64,000 bases of DNA. It comes from Ampelomyces quisqualis (Eukaryota; Ascomycota; Dothideomycetes; Pleosporales; Phaeosphaeriaceae). Below the pieces are notes generated by a model that saw only the letters and a list, made by a program, of their open reading frames with translations, had not been told where the DNA came from and searched no databases. Positions within the stretch are counted from its first letter, which is position 1. The number at the start of each line of letters is the position of its first letter. The DNA lies in contig JAGTXZ010000003.1 in the NCBI GenBank assembly GCA_018398575.1, positions 2,976,001 to 3,040,000 of the forward strand. Reading direction: 5' to 3'. This document shows positions 21,626 to 33,041 of this stretch, piece by piece. Made by a program: the position numbers and the translations under genes.

Positions 21626-24326
21626 CTACTTGCTAGCCTTAACCTTTTCTTCGCTCAATTCCCACTCTTGTTTGCAATGCACATACTGCGCCATTGCCAC
21701 ACACAGGATCCACTCCGCCTTGACAATGCGCGGTATCATGTCGTGTTTCTCCGCCAGTTCTCGGAACTTGGCCCAATTGGCAAATTCCTTCTTGTCTGAC
21801 TCACTAATCAGGTAAAGTACGTCGCCCTCATCTTCCTGTTGGTTCTGGGATTCTTCGGTAGAAGCATCATTCTTCGGGCGCTTCGAGGCTGTTATGCTCG
21901 TCGTCCGACCCTTCCACATGGCGCATTTGCCGCCGTTGGCCTCGATGATATCTTTGTACGTGTCGAAGCCGCCGGCGACGTTTTGAGTGCAGAAGATTGT
22001 CCAGTCTTTGAGGAGGCGATGCTTGTTCTGTTTGGCCCGTATCATGGCTTCGTCCATGCGGAAGCCGTTTGCTCGTTCGAAATCGCGAGCTTCCAGCACA
22101 TGCTTCTCGGGTGGCGGGAGTTTGTTATTCTTCAAGGCGGCGTCCAGGTATGTGGTTGAGACGAGAGTAGGCGCGCAGGCCAGTGCTGCGACGAACTTCT
22201 TGGTACGTACTGGCTTCGGCGCGCAGAGCAGATCCACCTTCTTGAAATCGTCGGTGATGAAGAGACCTAGCTCTCGCAAGCGTGCCTTGTCCTTCGACGC
22301 TTTCTCATCGTTGTTGGTCCACCTCTCGTCTTTCGAGACTAACATGCGGAACTTGATGGGCGTGAGCTTGTCTTTCTTTGCCTTCTTGTTCTGCGCCGGC
22401 GCTTCTGTCGCCTCTTCCTCGCTCTCCTCGTCCTCTTCGACATCGTCAATAGAACGCTTGCTCGCAATAGAATCACGTCCCTGTGACTTCTTAGATTGGT
22501 CTTCAATCTCATCGTCTGTTCGTCGCCGCCCGCCATGAACTACACCACCCCTACGCTTCATCTCTTTCTCAAACTTCGCAATGTCTGGCGCAGCGTCGTG
22601 CATTTTCGCCATAGCTCGGTCTTTTGCCCCCCGACTGCCCGGTGTATGATTCTCCTTCTCGTCCAAGTGTCGTGGAGGTAGTGGTGTCTTCGCGTCTCCA
22701 GCCGACTTTGTTCGCCTAGCTTTATCTGCCACCGGCGACTTCTGAGCTTGAACATCGGCATGCAGTTTATTCGCGGGTATGCTTGACGCCGGAACGACGC
22801 TCGATTGTGCTGCCGGCTTAACCGCACTGGTAACCTTACGGTTCTTCGCAAAATACGTCTTTTCGACCGCATCGCGATCGAGCTCGGTCTGGCCCAAAAC
22901 CTCGCCGAGGTTGGTTCGCGGTGGGAAGTATATGTAGCGTGCATCCGTAGTTGGCATCATCTTGCATTTCGCATAGCTCTCTTCCAGCCAAAGATGATTG
23001 AGCACCATAACACCCCATTCCGCCGCAGCTTCGCACTTCTCACTGTTCTTATGAGCTGTGATAAGGTGTGTGTTGTCCTGTTTGAATGTCTTCGTGAACT
23101 CCGCTCCTGTTGCCTTGACCAAGTTTTCTAGATAAACTCGTGCTTCACCTGTGTAGCTGGAGATGCTGATTTTGTACCCTTCAAAGCCTGGAATACCATC
23201 GCGTGGCCGTGGGTAATGCATCATTCGCCGCATCGGATTCGTCCAGACGTTGTGTGTGATCAGGTAGTATAGCCAGCTCAAACTGCCGACATCCTTCCCG
23301 CTCTGCGATGCCTTGACATAGTCTGTGCCTTGTCGGAAGGTACAGACGTATATGTCTGCCTGCTCGACTTTTCCGACAACGTTGCCGCCACCAGCCTTGA
23401 TCATGCCTGTGATGATATCCCTTAGCTTATTGCTGACATGGAGATCCTCGCCCAATTTTACGCTCTTTCCTGCAAATGCCTTGATCGCCCGTGGCGGCTC
23501 CAGGTGAGCGGAAGGAGCCGGCGGTACGGGGGTGTTCAGTGGATCTGGACTTGTCGCGTCGCGGATCTGTTGGCTTGTTCGCGCAGCGGGAATTGGAGGG
23601 TTGTCTGCAACGTTCAGAATTTCGGGGTCTGGTAGCGTGTATGGACGCTCCGATATGCGGCGTCCAACTTTGAGGCAATCGTCGAACCTGACAACGTTAG
23701 CATTTTCGTGCGTGTGCATTGTGACTTTGAGACATGCCAGTGGGGCAGCACGATCATGAGCTGTAACCTCTTGCTAATGGCAAGCTGGCAGCGCTCCTCG
23801 CTCAAATCGAGAGCAATGAGATGGGTGACCTGCTTCGACAGCCCCGGCGCGATCTGACCACCCATAGCCAAAACACCGCCTTCAATCGCCTCTTTGTCGC
23901 CAGTCGGGATGTCTCCACAGCATATGACCACGTCGCTCATGAAGAGCGCGGGGTCTGGGCTGTATGTGCGAGGGTTCTTCATCTTGCTGGTATTCAGAGA
24001 CGCCGTGACCCATGCTGGCTTTACGACGTGCACCATGAGGTCCAGTGCGCGGTAGTAATCGGGGAAGTCCGAAGTCTCAGAGACAATATATGTCATCTCT
24101 TCCAGCCGGTCGATGCGCCCCTTGGACGGGTCGAAGGGTAATATGGTCCCGTGCTCGCCGGCAATCTGTTCGCGCAGCTACAGGACGCGTCAATTGCATC
24201 GCCATGTGTTCTCGACGCGTCACATACCTGGTCCAAGCGGTCGTCAGAGAGGCCGTTGGGAATGATTGTGAAGGATTGCTCGCCAAAGAGCCCTTGTGAA
24301 GCCTCTAGCATGGTTGTGTCCTCCAT
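21626..24326 (-). CDS. multi-BRCT DNA damage response protein (Rtt107/Brc1 type)
   Basis: Scaffold protein with an N-terminal array of BRCT domains and a C-terminal BRCT pair, as in yeast Rtt107 and fission yeast Brc1. These bind phosphorylated H2A and Slx4 or SMC5/6 partners at stalled forks. Three exons, 24326-24228, 24177-23738 and 23687-21626, give 866 aa. BRCT features visible: PAWVTASL, VLPHWFDDCLK, SWLYYLITHNVW and LNHLWLEESY in the N-terminal half, and TTYLDAAL and KAEWILCVAMAQ in the C-terminal pair. An acidic, Lys-rich linker (about 465-590) joins the halves. The start ATG sits in GCCGCCATGG, a strong context. Intron 2 (23737-23688) has a GC donor: only G|GCATGT restores the conserved PHWFDDC motif. 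Confidence 0.9.
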
Positions 24327-24811
24327 GGCGGCCTCCAGGGGTGGGTGTTGTGCTTGTTGCGGGGTGTGGGTGCGGAAGCCCTCAGCGCGCCAGTGGTCAG
24401 TCAGATACATCATCGCGCAGTCGCGACTTCTTGACGCGTCTGTCACGTGATCTGCCCCATCCGCACCCCACTCCCGGTATTCTTTTCTTTTCACTTCCCA
24501 CATACAACGCTCACGGCCACCGTCTGAACACTGCGATTCGCGCTACTCATGGCTCCGCTTGCTTCGGCGAACAGTGCACAACCAACCGCATTCCACGAAT
24601 GTAAGAGGAGCATGGATCCGTAGACCTCGGCAAGCCCCCAGTTGGACGGCAACTCATCACGATGCTTGCCAGAAACAACACACACCATCAAGGAGACGCC
24701 GCTACTTGTCATCTAAACCTCTTGCTGCACTCAAACTCCAATCTACATCAGACTTGTCTCTGACCCTGCACTGGTTCACCACTTGTCCCACCAGCCTGAT
24801 CTTCTTCCATC
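24327..24811. promoter_or_regulatory. divergent promoter region RTT107-like / peroxisomal hydrolase
   Basis: About 485 bp between divergently transcribed start codons. The minus frame stays open upstream of the chosen RTT107-like start to about 24503, so a longer N-terminus there is possible. No TATA box is obvious. Confidence 0.4.
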
Positions 24812-26164
24812 ATGTCTTCACAGTTCTTTCGTATAGAGGAGCATAAGGTAGCAGCGTCACATATTCGCGGCTTTCCTCGCGCGACAGCCACGACTCAGGA
24901 AGAAGTGCTGTACATGGCAGTCAGGCAATATACACCGCTTAAGAACCCGAGCCCAAACCCTGGAGACATCACCATACTCGCCGCGCATGCAAATGGCTTC
25001 CCAAAAGAGCTGTACGAACCACTGTGGGACGAGCTTCTGCAGAGATGTGACCAATTTAGCTTCGGTATCAGGAGTATCTGGATCGCAGATGTTGTACATC
25101 AAGGCTGGAGCAGCGTACTGAACGAAGATAAGTTGGGGAACGATCGTGAGTGTATAAGACAACACGAGGCTATGCAGGTCCTCTAACAATTCAAAGCTGC
25201 CTGGCTCGACCACAGTCGGGACCTCCTTCATATGGTCAATGTCTACCGCGATCAAATGCCACGGCCCATCATCGGTGTAGGCCACAGCATGGGCGGCTGC
25301 CAACTCACCAGCCTCGCTCTTCTGCATCCGCGACTATTTGAATCGCTGATCCTCATTGACCCTGTCATCCAAGGCAAGGTCTCCCTCCTTGGGAACGTTT
25401 CGCCAGCCTTCGCGTCCGCCAAGCGACGCGAACGCTGGCCGTCCCGTGCAGAAGCCATGAAGAGCTTCAAGAAGAGCAAGTTCTATCAAACATGGGATCC
25501 TCGAGTTTTAGAACGTTGGGTACAGAATGGTCTTCGCGAAGTACCTACGAAGCTGTTTCCAGATGCGAAGTCACCTGAGGTCACATTAACAACAACCAAG
25601 CACCAAGAAGTCATGACCTTCCTGCGACCTAACTTCACCTTTCGACCGGGCGATGCTGAACCCTCATCTGCAGATTTCACGCTCAGTAACCCCGAGGTGA
25701 ACAGACGGACACATACCGATCTCAATCCCGATACGGACCCGCAATCTCCGTTCTACCGTGGCGAGAGCACTATTGTCTTCAACCAATTACCCCACCTTCG
25801 CCCATCGGTATTCTACATTTTCGGTGAGAAGTCCTTCTTGACCGACGACACCATCATAGAAGAGAAGATGCGTCTCACTGGCTCAGGCGTAGGCGGCAGC
25901 GGTGGCCGAGCTGAAGGTCGCGTCGCAAATGTTATGGTGCAAGATGCAGGGCACTTGATACCTATGGAGAAGGTGGAAGAGACTGCAGATCATATCGGCA
26001 ATTGGGTTCAGAAAGACCTCGTGCGATATCGAGACTGGGAGAAAAAGACGGAGGAAGAGTGGGGTTCGAAGAAGGGTGTTGAGAGGAGCGTGTTAAGCGA
26101 TAGATTCATGGAAGAGCTAAGTGCGCTCATGAAGCTCATGCAGAAGAAGGAGTCGAAGTTATAG
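24812..26164 (+). CDS. peroxisomal alpha/beta hydrolase (Lpx1/AKT2-like)
   Basis: Alpha/beta hydrolase of 433 aa. Exons 24812-25145 and 25197-26164; the 51-nt intron GTGAGT..AAAG splits a Pro codon. N-terminal strand ITILAAHANGFPKELYEP carries the family HxNGFxxE-type motif. The nucleophile is in GHSMGG, followed by LLHPRLFESLILIDPV. The catalytic His is probably in DAGHLIPMEK. The protein ends in SKL, a canonical type 1 peroxisomal targeting signal. Related proteins include yeast peroxisomal lipase Lpx1 and the Alternaria AKT2/AFT2 hydrolases linked to host-selective toxin synthesis. Nothing around it resembles a toxin cluster, so a general peroxisomal lipase or esterase role is likelier. 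Substrate unknown. Confidence 0.88.
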
Positions 26165-26294
26165 AACAAAGCGTGGGGACCAGGCAGGTATTCCTGCCGC
26201 CATAGCTTTTGATGTCTTCTCTGAGCTTATTCCATTATCTTACAAGACCTTTCAACCACTCCAAATCCACAGACTCTGCCCATCGTCTCCTCAC

Positions 26295-27299
26295 TCAAAG
26301 CTCACGGAATCTGATCTTGGACGTCTGCTCCGCGCTCCCATCACTATCCACGCTCTCCACATCCGACTCAGACTCGCTAGTACCGTCCTGCGAATCGTCA
26401 TACCCATCGATATTGTATGGGCGCCCACAATCGTCGCACTCGTTGATCCTCAAATTCTCGCTGAACTTCTTCAGATCCTTGACCGCCCACTGCTCCATCA
26501 ACTTCCTAACCACGCGCACAAACTCGCCCATGGTAACGCCCGTGGCGACTTTGTTGGTGAAGACCTTGCGCACCACATCCAAGCCATCGTCAGTATAATA
26601 TGCCTTCCACCAAGTGATGTGCACCGCGACGCGATCCACAGCTGGCACGCAGAGCAACTGGTCTTTCCAGCTCCCATCGTTGTACTGGTACTCGGCGACT
26701 TGGTTGTCCAAATCGCGCAGGCTCAAGAATGTCAGCCAAGGCGTGACTCCCCTGCGCTGTAGCCTGCTCCAGGAAGTCGGGATCTTGAAGTCGCTGTTCA
26801 CGAGGTTCAACATGTGGTAGAAGTTGATGAGCATGGGGTGGAAGACGGCATGCTTCGGGGCGCTGTTGTACGCCATGTTCTTGTTGAACGCCAGGTTGAA
26901 GGAGAGCTGGGGTACGTCGTTTTCCACGCGGATGGCGTAGGCTTGCCACTCGGGACGGAGGAAGACGTGGAAAGTACGAGAGCGCTTGGAGACTACCACT
27001 TTCTTGGCTGATACGAAGAGGAGCTCTTTGAGCGCGGGGTCGTTGCCGGGGAGGTAGGCCGCCCAGTGCTTGCAGACTTGTTGGCAGCACATGAGGTCGA
27101 AGAACTTGAGCTTGCGGAAGACACTCTGGAGGAGCTCGGGTGGCATGGTTTTGATGAAGTTTTCTTCGTCGATTTCGTAGGACGCGTCGGTGTCGGTGTC
27201 GGTGTCGTGGTTTTCTGTGTCATACTCGTCAGCTTCGTTCTCTTCTTGGTACTGGTTCTGCGCGGCCATTGCTGGAAGACCGCTGGAGAGTGACGACAT
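26295..27299 (-). CDS. F-box protein
   Basis: Intronless gene of 334 aa. After an acidic N-terminus (Asp/Glu/Thr-rich, about residues 15-45) there is an F-box at about 48-90 (IKTMPPELLQSVFRKLKFFD, followed by CCQQVCKHWAAYL). That suggests a substrate adaptor of an SCF ubiquitin ligase. The middle (about 95-290) has aromatic-rich segments such as LRPEWQAYAIRVEND and SWSRLQRRGVTPWLTFLSLR but no repeat type I recognise. The C-terminus is acidic and Ser-rich, with a CDDCGRPY pair of cysteines near 295. This arrangement is common in poorly characterised Pleosporales F-box proteins. It is convergent with the hydrolase gene, 130 bp apart. Confidence 0.85.
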   Translation of the reverse strand: MSSLSSGLPAMAAQNQYQEENEADEYDTENHDTDTDTDASYEIDEENFIKTMPPELLQSVFRKLKFFDLMCCQQVCKHWAAYLPGNDPALKELLFVSAKKVVVSKRSRTFHVFLRPEWQAYAIRVENDVPQLSFNLAFNKNMAYNSAPKHAVFHPMLINFYHMLNLVNSDFKIPTSWSRLQRRGVTPWLTFLSLRDLDNQVAEYQYNDGSWKDQLLCVPAVDRVAVHITWWKAYYTDDGLDVVRKVFTNKVATGVTMGEFVRVVRKLMEQWAVKDLKKFSENLRINECDDCGRPYNIDGYDDSQDGTSESESDVESVDSDGSAEQTSKIRFREL

Positions 27300-28566
27300 T
27301 GCTGGTTTGTTGTCAATGGAGAAGTGAGGAGAGGGGGAATAGCGGGGGCGTGCAAGGTTTTATTGTTGTTGTGGCCTAGCTCCGCGTCAAGTCAAGGTGA
27401 AGTGCCAAAACAAACGGAACAGATCGTAACTCTGACACATATTTCGGCAATCAGTTCCCCACGTGCGGAAAATCTCTGATAATCTGAAGATTGTGCCCTT
27501 TCACTATCAATAAAAATCAATGCATTCACATCGTGGCAGTGTCGTTTCTTGGGGAGCAGACTGGACAGATGACACAGTTTTCGAGTGATATAGAGTGTGT
27601 CCTCACTGGTGCTCTGTTCAAAGCAGTATCAGCTGCCTAGTTCTATATGTACTTCCATCAAACTCCATATGTGAAAGTCTGGCGTCAAGCCCAGCCCCGT
27701 TCCGTCATCGGCCACGACAATCGAGATCATAAAGCAGCGTGTCCACTCGCAGAGCAATCTGACCTAGACCGTCAAGCAATCTGACGTGATTTAACGATCT
27801 GAACATGTACGGATAGTCTGGTCAAATAGTTGTGAAAATCGCTAGGTCTACTTCAGCACGCACGAGTTGCTACTAGACGTGCTACTAAAGTGTCCATAAT
27901 ATGCCTCATATTCACTACTGAAACTCCTCTATTCTCCAAAAAAGTTCACGACGAGCTTTCAACATATGAGTCAGTGACAGTCGCAAGATGAAGTACAAAG
28001 AATCCCGGAACGGATATGTGTAGCACAACTCCTCCCTCTGTCGACAGAACTAAGATGCAATTTGAAACGAAGAGTGTGTATGTGGCTTAACATTCTAGAA
28101 CGTTTCGATGCGTGAGATAGAAGTCCACAGCAAAAATGAATATTGTTTTTACAGAAACTTTCTCCTTCACACTGGCCTTGATTTACTTCCGTGTTGATCT
28201 GAGCCCGACAAGACTTTGAAAGACAATTAGTTCGATCATACATGTTAGCCATTGGTACAATACAGGGATTCATGTCTCTGAAGCTTGCAAAGCGATTATT
28301 TGTCACCGGAAAATAGAGTCACGATGATCCTCGGCAAACGGCCGGTGATAGTGTTTCATTTTTGCGTAGGCGCACGCCTCCAGAAATTTGGTAATCCGGA
28401 TAAGGTCCTTTGCCCATAAAAATGCATCTTGAATCAAACTCCTCGCGCCCAACGATGCAACCCTATCATAACCACTCTTGACCCCATTTTTCTCAATGCT
28501 ACTATTTACACATTTATCCCGTGTCATCTCAAACAACCAGCTCTTCTCTCTCCCTCCACACATCAT
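27300..28566. other. gene-free interval
   Basis: About 1.27 kb between the F-box start and the APQ12 stop. It holds the F-box promoter. No coding signal, RNA gene or repeat recognised; AT-rich around 27400-28300. Confidence 0.4.
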
Positions 28567-29086
28567 CTACAACCACCCCCGCCTCCTCTGCTCCGCCTTG
28601 ACACGAATCTGCCCCCGTTCCCTCTCCCTAAACCCCTTCACCTCCCCACTATACTTCTCATACTCTCCCATCCAATAGTCTACCAAACCCCCGACATCCT
28701 CCACGAACCCATCCACACCGCGGTTCCACATCCACATGCCGAGCACGACGACCGCGCCCCAGAACACAAGCCGCAAAACCATGTTCACCCAGAACATGAC
28801 GGCGCGGTACGCCATGTCGAGGATCTTGAGCGAGATGAAGAATACGGCGAGCAGTGCGAGGATGCTGGCAATGTCGGGTTGAGTGACGAGTCGCGTGAGG
28901 AGCGGGGAGAAGTGTGTTTGGAGGGTGCGGGTCAGGCCGAGAGCGGTGGTGATGAGGGTGAGGAGCGGGGAGGCGATGGAGGAGGGGAGGAGGCGCGGGA
29001 GGAGGGATGCGTAGTCTGCGCGGTGTTAGCTGGTGTCTATCGAGGTTGTGGTGAATTGCAGGGCACGTGCCTTGTATGAAGTCCAT
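28567..29086 (-). CDS. APQ12: nuclear envelope protein APQ12
   Basis: Small nuclear-envelope/ER membrane protein; yeast Apq12 links lipid homeostasis to nuclear pore assembly and mRNA export. Exons 29086-29071 (16 nt) and 29015-28567 give 154 aa. Two adjacent membrane segments occupy about residues 51-70 (ILALLAVFFISLKIL) and 78-98 (MVLRLVFWGAVVVLGMWMW), linked by a short basic loop. An amphipathic N-terminal part and a charged C-terminal tail match the family. The 55-nt intron needs a GC donor (CAAG|GCACGT) to join the frames; a GT donor three bases downstream breaks the frame. The tiny first exon is inferred from that join. Confidence 0.82.
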
Positions 29087-30379
29087 GATGCTTGGAATGT
29101 GTGAAGCGTGATTGGCTGTTGGACGTCGTGTGCGAGACGCGCTGGGCGCGATTAGAGGTTGAAGCAAGCGGGCTGCGCTCGCGGGTGGTTAGAGTTGTGG
29201 TCGCGCTGATGGATAGGTGAAGTTGGGTGGTTATAGCAAAGCGCTCGAAATCTCATCACCCTGGACTTCAAGAAAACGTTCTTTCACCGTGTGCGTGCGG
29301 TGAAGTTGTTTGTGATCATATCCGCATTAGCTTGTTCCTCAACATCGCGATCCCACCGCACGTCATCCGCCTTAGTCAGCCTTACCCACGATTTATCTCC
29401 AGCCCAAGCCCACGCTCAAGCCTCAAGGCTCACGGCCACACAAAGATTGCAGGGTATACCTGGCCAAATGCACAAGGAGTTCCCGTGCGGGCGCAAGTCA
29501 ACCACCACCACCAGCTGCACATTACGGTATGCACATGATTCGTGCAGTTAGTGCGCCCCATCAACAGGATAAAGGTTTCACGTTGTGCGGGCTTGCTTAT
29601 GGCGGTGAAGAACGCCCCTTGCATTGTAATTTGTGGCCTGAAATTCAGCTTATCGCAAGATCTTCGGGGCGGCAGATGGGACGTGTCGGGTATCGCGGGT
29701 GCTGCCTATGGGGAAGGGTCTTGTTACAAAGCCACTCGAAATGTAGTTGTGGAACTGCGCGATTGCCGCTGAGCATAGATACAATACTGTGGGAGAATTG
29801 CAGGGGATTCGGGCTGATGAGGCGTCAGAGTGGTGCATAGTTGGTACAAAGGACGATGTGGCTAGCAGGGGATATATGTGTGTATTCCTTCTTCCACCCG
29901 AGGACTAGCCTCCAAAGGTGTCGTCGCCATGCAACTAGCTACATGTTGTTTCCCCGCTCTGTACGCTCCCTTCACTGCCTCAGGCAGCGACACCAGTCTT
30001 TTCGACTGCATGTCTATGTGCCACTGGTGGGTATGGTAAACAAGAAAAGGGGCTCAAGCCTGTGTAGGTGACCGATGATGTCTGGTATCTCAATGGGCAA
30101 AAAAACTCCGCCAAACGCCTGAAGGGAAACGTCGTGTGTTGTCGTAAAGGTGAACGAAGAAGCGAAAACATTCCACGGTGGCTATGGTCGAATATCCTGG
30201 GTGAGCCAAGTTCATAGGCAGGAGGTGGTGCGATGTGACACAAAGGGCTGTCAATCGGGTGTGATTGAGACGTTTCAAATGGTGACACAGCAGCCAACAT
30301 TCGCTGTCCCTGTTGTGTCGGATGCAGCTTGTTGGACACCAACTGTGGTTGGAGGTCGTTCAAAAAATCAGCCTAGTGC
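29087..30379. other. gene-free interval
   Basis: About 1.3 kb holding the APQ12 promoter and the 3' region of the membrane-protein gene. No supported coding region, RNA or repeat. Confidence 0.4.
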
Positions 30380-30955
30380 TTATATCCATTGTCCAGTTTG
30401 TTGTTGTGTGCCGTACTGAGAGTCCAAGTCGAACTTGAAAGCCGAGGCTTCGGAAACAGAGGGGTAATGTATTAACGGTTGCGATTTGCGAGATGAAGTC
30501 GATCCGCGATGGAACTCGCTGCTTGGTGATGTAGGCGAGTAAGGCGTTGGTGGCCGGTCGGCAATGAACAATCCAATGCTAGACTTCCTTCGCACCCGGT
30601 CGGGTTTCTGTATTGAACTGGGTGGAGATCTGAGGGGAGGTGGAAGATCATGTGGTGATGGTGTTCGAGGTAGATCGTAGATAGAGAGTTCCTTCTCGAC
30701 CATTGTGGGTGAGATGCGATCCCGTGTGACTACTGGTCGAATTCCGTACTTCTCCGGTCGTTCTGTATACTGACTGGGACGTCGCCAAGACTCGAATTCG
30801 GCGTCGTCTAAAGGTGTTACAGCACGTAGAGAGAAGCCTCGTACTCTTCTCTTGTTTCGCCTCCAGCAAAAGAGCACTGCGACAGCAACAGCTGAGATAA
30901 GGAGCGTACCGAGAACGGCACCTAGGATGATCCGGACTTTAGTTTCTTGCTCCAT
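30380..30955 (-). CDS. single-pass membrane protein, unknown function (5' end unresolved)
   Basis: Open frame of 191 codons from the first ATG. It has one transmembrane segment at about residues 9-31 (IILGAVLGTLLISAVAVAVLFCW) followed by a basic stop-transfer (RRNKRRVRG) and a long Pro/Ser/Arg-rich cytoplasmic tail. No domain is recognised. The frame continues upstream of this ATG to about 30990 (FEPAISNK before the ATG) and then meets a stop. A possible AAAAG acceptor at that point suggests that a signal peptide and extracellular domain lie on upstream exons I could not place. If so, it resembles fungal mid2/wsc-like sensors in layout only. Function unknown. Confidence 0.6.
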   Translation of the reverse strand: MEQETKVRIILGAVLGTLLISAVAVAVLFCWRRNKRRVRGFSLRAVTPLDDAEFESWRRPSQYTERPEKYGIRPVVTRDRISPTMVEKELSIYDLPRTPSPHDLPPPLRSPPSSIQKPDRVRRKSSIGLFIADRPPTPYSPTSPSSEFHRGSTSSRKSQPLIHYPSVSEASAFKFDLDSQYGTQQQTGQWI

Positions 30956-32096
30956 CTTGTTCGAGATCGCGGGTTCAAAGGTACCAGAGGCTTTTCAAGT
31001 AGTGATATTGCCCAAGCGTCGAAAGTGTCGAAATGTGCCAATCGATCAGGTGAACAGGACAACCGGTCAGAAGACTAGATTGTCCACGTAGGATAGTGCA
31101 ACTGGTGGAGAGGAGAACTTGGCCAAGGCTCCTAATCACAGTAAGGAGCGGGGATGGTTATCCAAGCATGACCATAGTGGCTTGCAGTTGCAACCAAATG
31201 GGTTCGGACGAGGAAACAAATATTTGTCTGAGCCTGCTGCTGAGATGGAGATGGGCAGACGCGGGTAAAGTAGTGTGGGACTGGTGGGGGGGTTCAGAGC
31301 GCGGAAATCTGGTCATGTGTGTATGGCCTCGCTCCACAAGGACCAAGGTAGTTGAGGTAAGTGGCTAGCGGGACGAAACGAGACAGACAAAGAGTTAGTC
31401 AATCAGCATATGGCAGCGAAGGCGCGCCGAACAAGAGGAGTGTTGCGGCTTATAGAGACGGACAAACTTGGCTAGGAGCGACATGCAGGTACGGTTGCGT
31501 ACCTGATGGTGGGCAGCCAAATCTGTTAGTAGCAGAGGCGCAAATATGGGTTAGCAATGCACTAGAGGATCCATGGACAACCTTGGAACGCCGTTGAAAT
31601 CAAGCACAGACTATGTCCTCGATAGGCAATCTGCGCCGTGGCATCTACCGTATCACTGCAGGTGGGCATTGTCCCCCCCCTCTGCAAGTCCTCGCTGCCA
31701 GGCACGCCGCACAGCGACGTGGCGTCGAAGAGGTCAGCAAAACGTTGGCTGTGACAGCACACCAGGCTTTGGGTGCGAGCTCAGGGGCAAATCATGGGCG
31801 GTCGCATCCCAGCCGGTAGACGATGCCGCCTGAGCAATTTGCGCGCCTCGGCTCGCTTCTTCCTGTTTCTATGTAACTTACATTCCTTGTTCCCCCAGAG
31901 GTCGGACGGGTCACGGAATAGGACAAGCAAACGCATGGACTGCGCACAGGTGCGCGTGCCTGGCGGGTTCTTCGCTTCAAGCCAGCACTGATACGACATC
32001 GATTCAATACCTAGCGGCGCCAGATAGCTCCCGTGTGCGCATCTTATTCACAGCTCTGGGCTCCCTCCCTTTTGGCCGAGCTTACAAACAGCAGAA
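30956..32096. other. interval that may hold unplaced 5' exons
   Basis: About 1.1 kb. On the minus strand, 31999-31560 has Cys-containing frames and a GTAAGT donor near 31885, so upstream exons of the membrane-protein gene may lie here. I could not assemble them with confidence. Confidence 0.3.
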
Positions 32097-32863
32097 ATGC
32101 CGCGCAATCTCGATCTCAAGCCTATATGGGCTGAGGTCGATGCGGTATTGGCATTGGGCATTGAGTATGCCTGGCTGACATGCAGGCAACCCTGCTGTTA
32201 GAGACTAACTGATGCAGGAAACCGGACAATGGACTTGAGTTGCATCGATATGTTCCCAGTCGAAGGCAATTGCTTGGTAACAAGCTTGCCAGGTATTCAT
32301 CGCTGACTATCTCCTTCGCGGCACTGCGGAATCTCTCCAGCACCCAATGGCGACTGGATGTACACCTCTCACCAAATAGGCCCATGTCGCGATGAAACGC
32401 TCGTGAACGGGCCAGCTCGAGCTGGATGACGACTTCCACGCTGCACGCCGATTTAGTGACATGGAGCCGTCGCTTCCTCTCGTCTCTACTCCGTAATCTC
32501 GATGCGACTAGCGGTTCTTGGACTCTTCAAGACTTCACCCCAGCATCACCGCTAGCCACATGCCATGCCGACCCCGATTCGAATTTCGCACTCCGGGCCA
32601 GCAAACAAGATGGTATCGCCACCATTCGTAGCTCCTCCAGTACCCTGTTCTGCGCAGGCACAAATCGCGATGCATCTGGTCCAGTCTCCTCCCATTGGGA
32701 GTTTGAATCATACAAGACACAAAGCAAGCAATCTGTTTCCTTCACACGTACCAATCGCAAAACTTGTTCTTCTCCAAACGTCACCATCGGCGCACCGTCC
32801 CGTACCCGAAATGAGAGCTTGCTGCAACCCATTACAGAAAGAGGCAGTAGGGTTAACCCATAA
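32097..32863 (+). pseudogene. interrupted gene or pseudogene, family not recognised
   Basis: A well-formed first exon (32097-32164, starting MPRNLDLKPIWAEVDAVLAL) is followed by a textbook 53-nt intron: donor GTATGC, CTAAC branch site, GATGCAG acceptor at 32217. Splicing enters a frame that stays open to 32863 except for one TGA at 32393-32395. About 58 codons precede the TGA and 155 follow it. Early residues look protein-like (LELHRYVPSRRQLLGNKLA). Either this is a gene killed by one nonsense change, or a second intron removes the TGA: donor GTACAC near 32360 with acceptor GGCCAG near 32415 would end the protein at about 32495. No family recognised. Confidence 0.4.
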
Positions 32864-33041
32864 CACAGACCACTATCGTAATGTTTGATCGACCGCAATG
32901 CCATCGGTGATCATCTCGAACAGCTAAACTTTGATGCATCGCATTGAACATTTGCATCAAGAGAACCAGACCTTGTGAACATAATACGTCTTTGCCGCGC
33001 ATGCCGTGAGGTTCGTTATTGACTCTTTACAAGGTAAGTAC

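Noticed and set aside
24812..26164. Toxin biosynthesis cluster
   Set aside because: The hydrolase resembles AKT2/AFT2, but no synthase, acyl-CoA ligase, enoyl reductase or transporter genes are near.
32527..32904. 125-codon minus-strand frame
   Set aside because: Antisense to the interrupted plus-strand gene that has a canonical intron; no family support.
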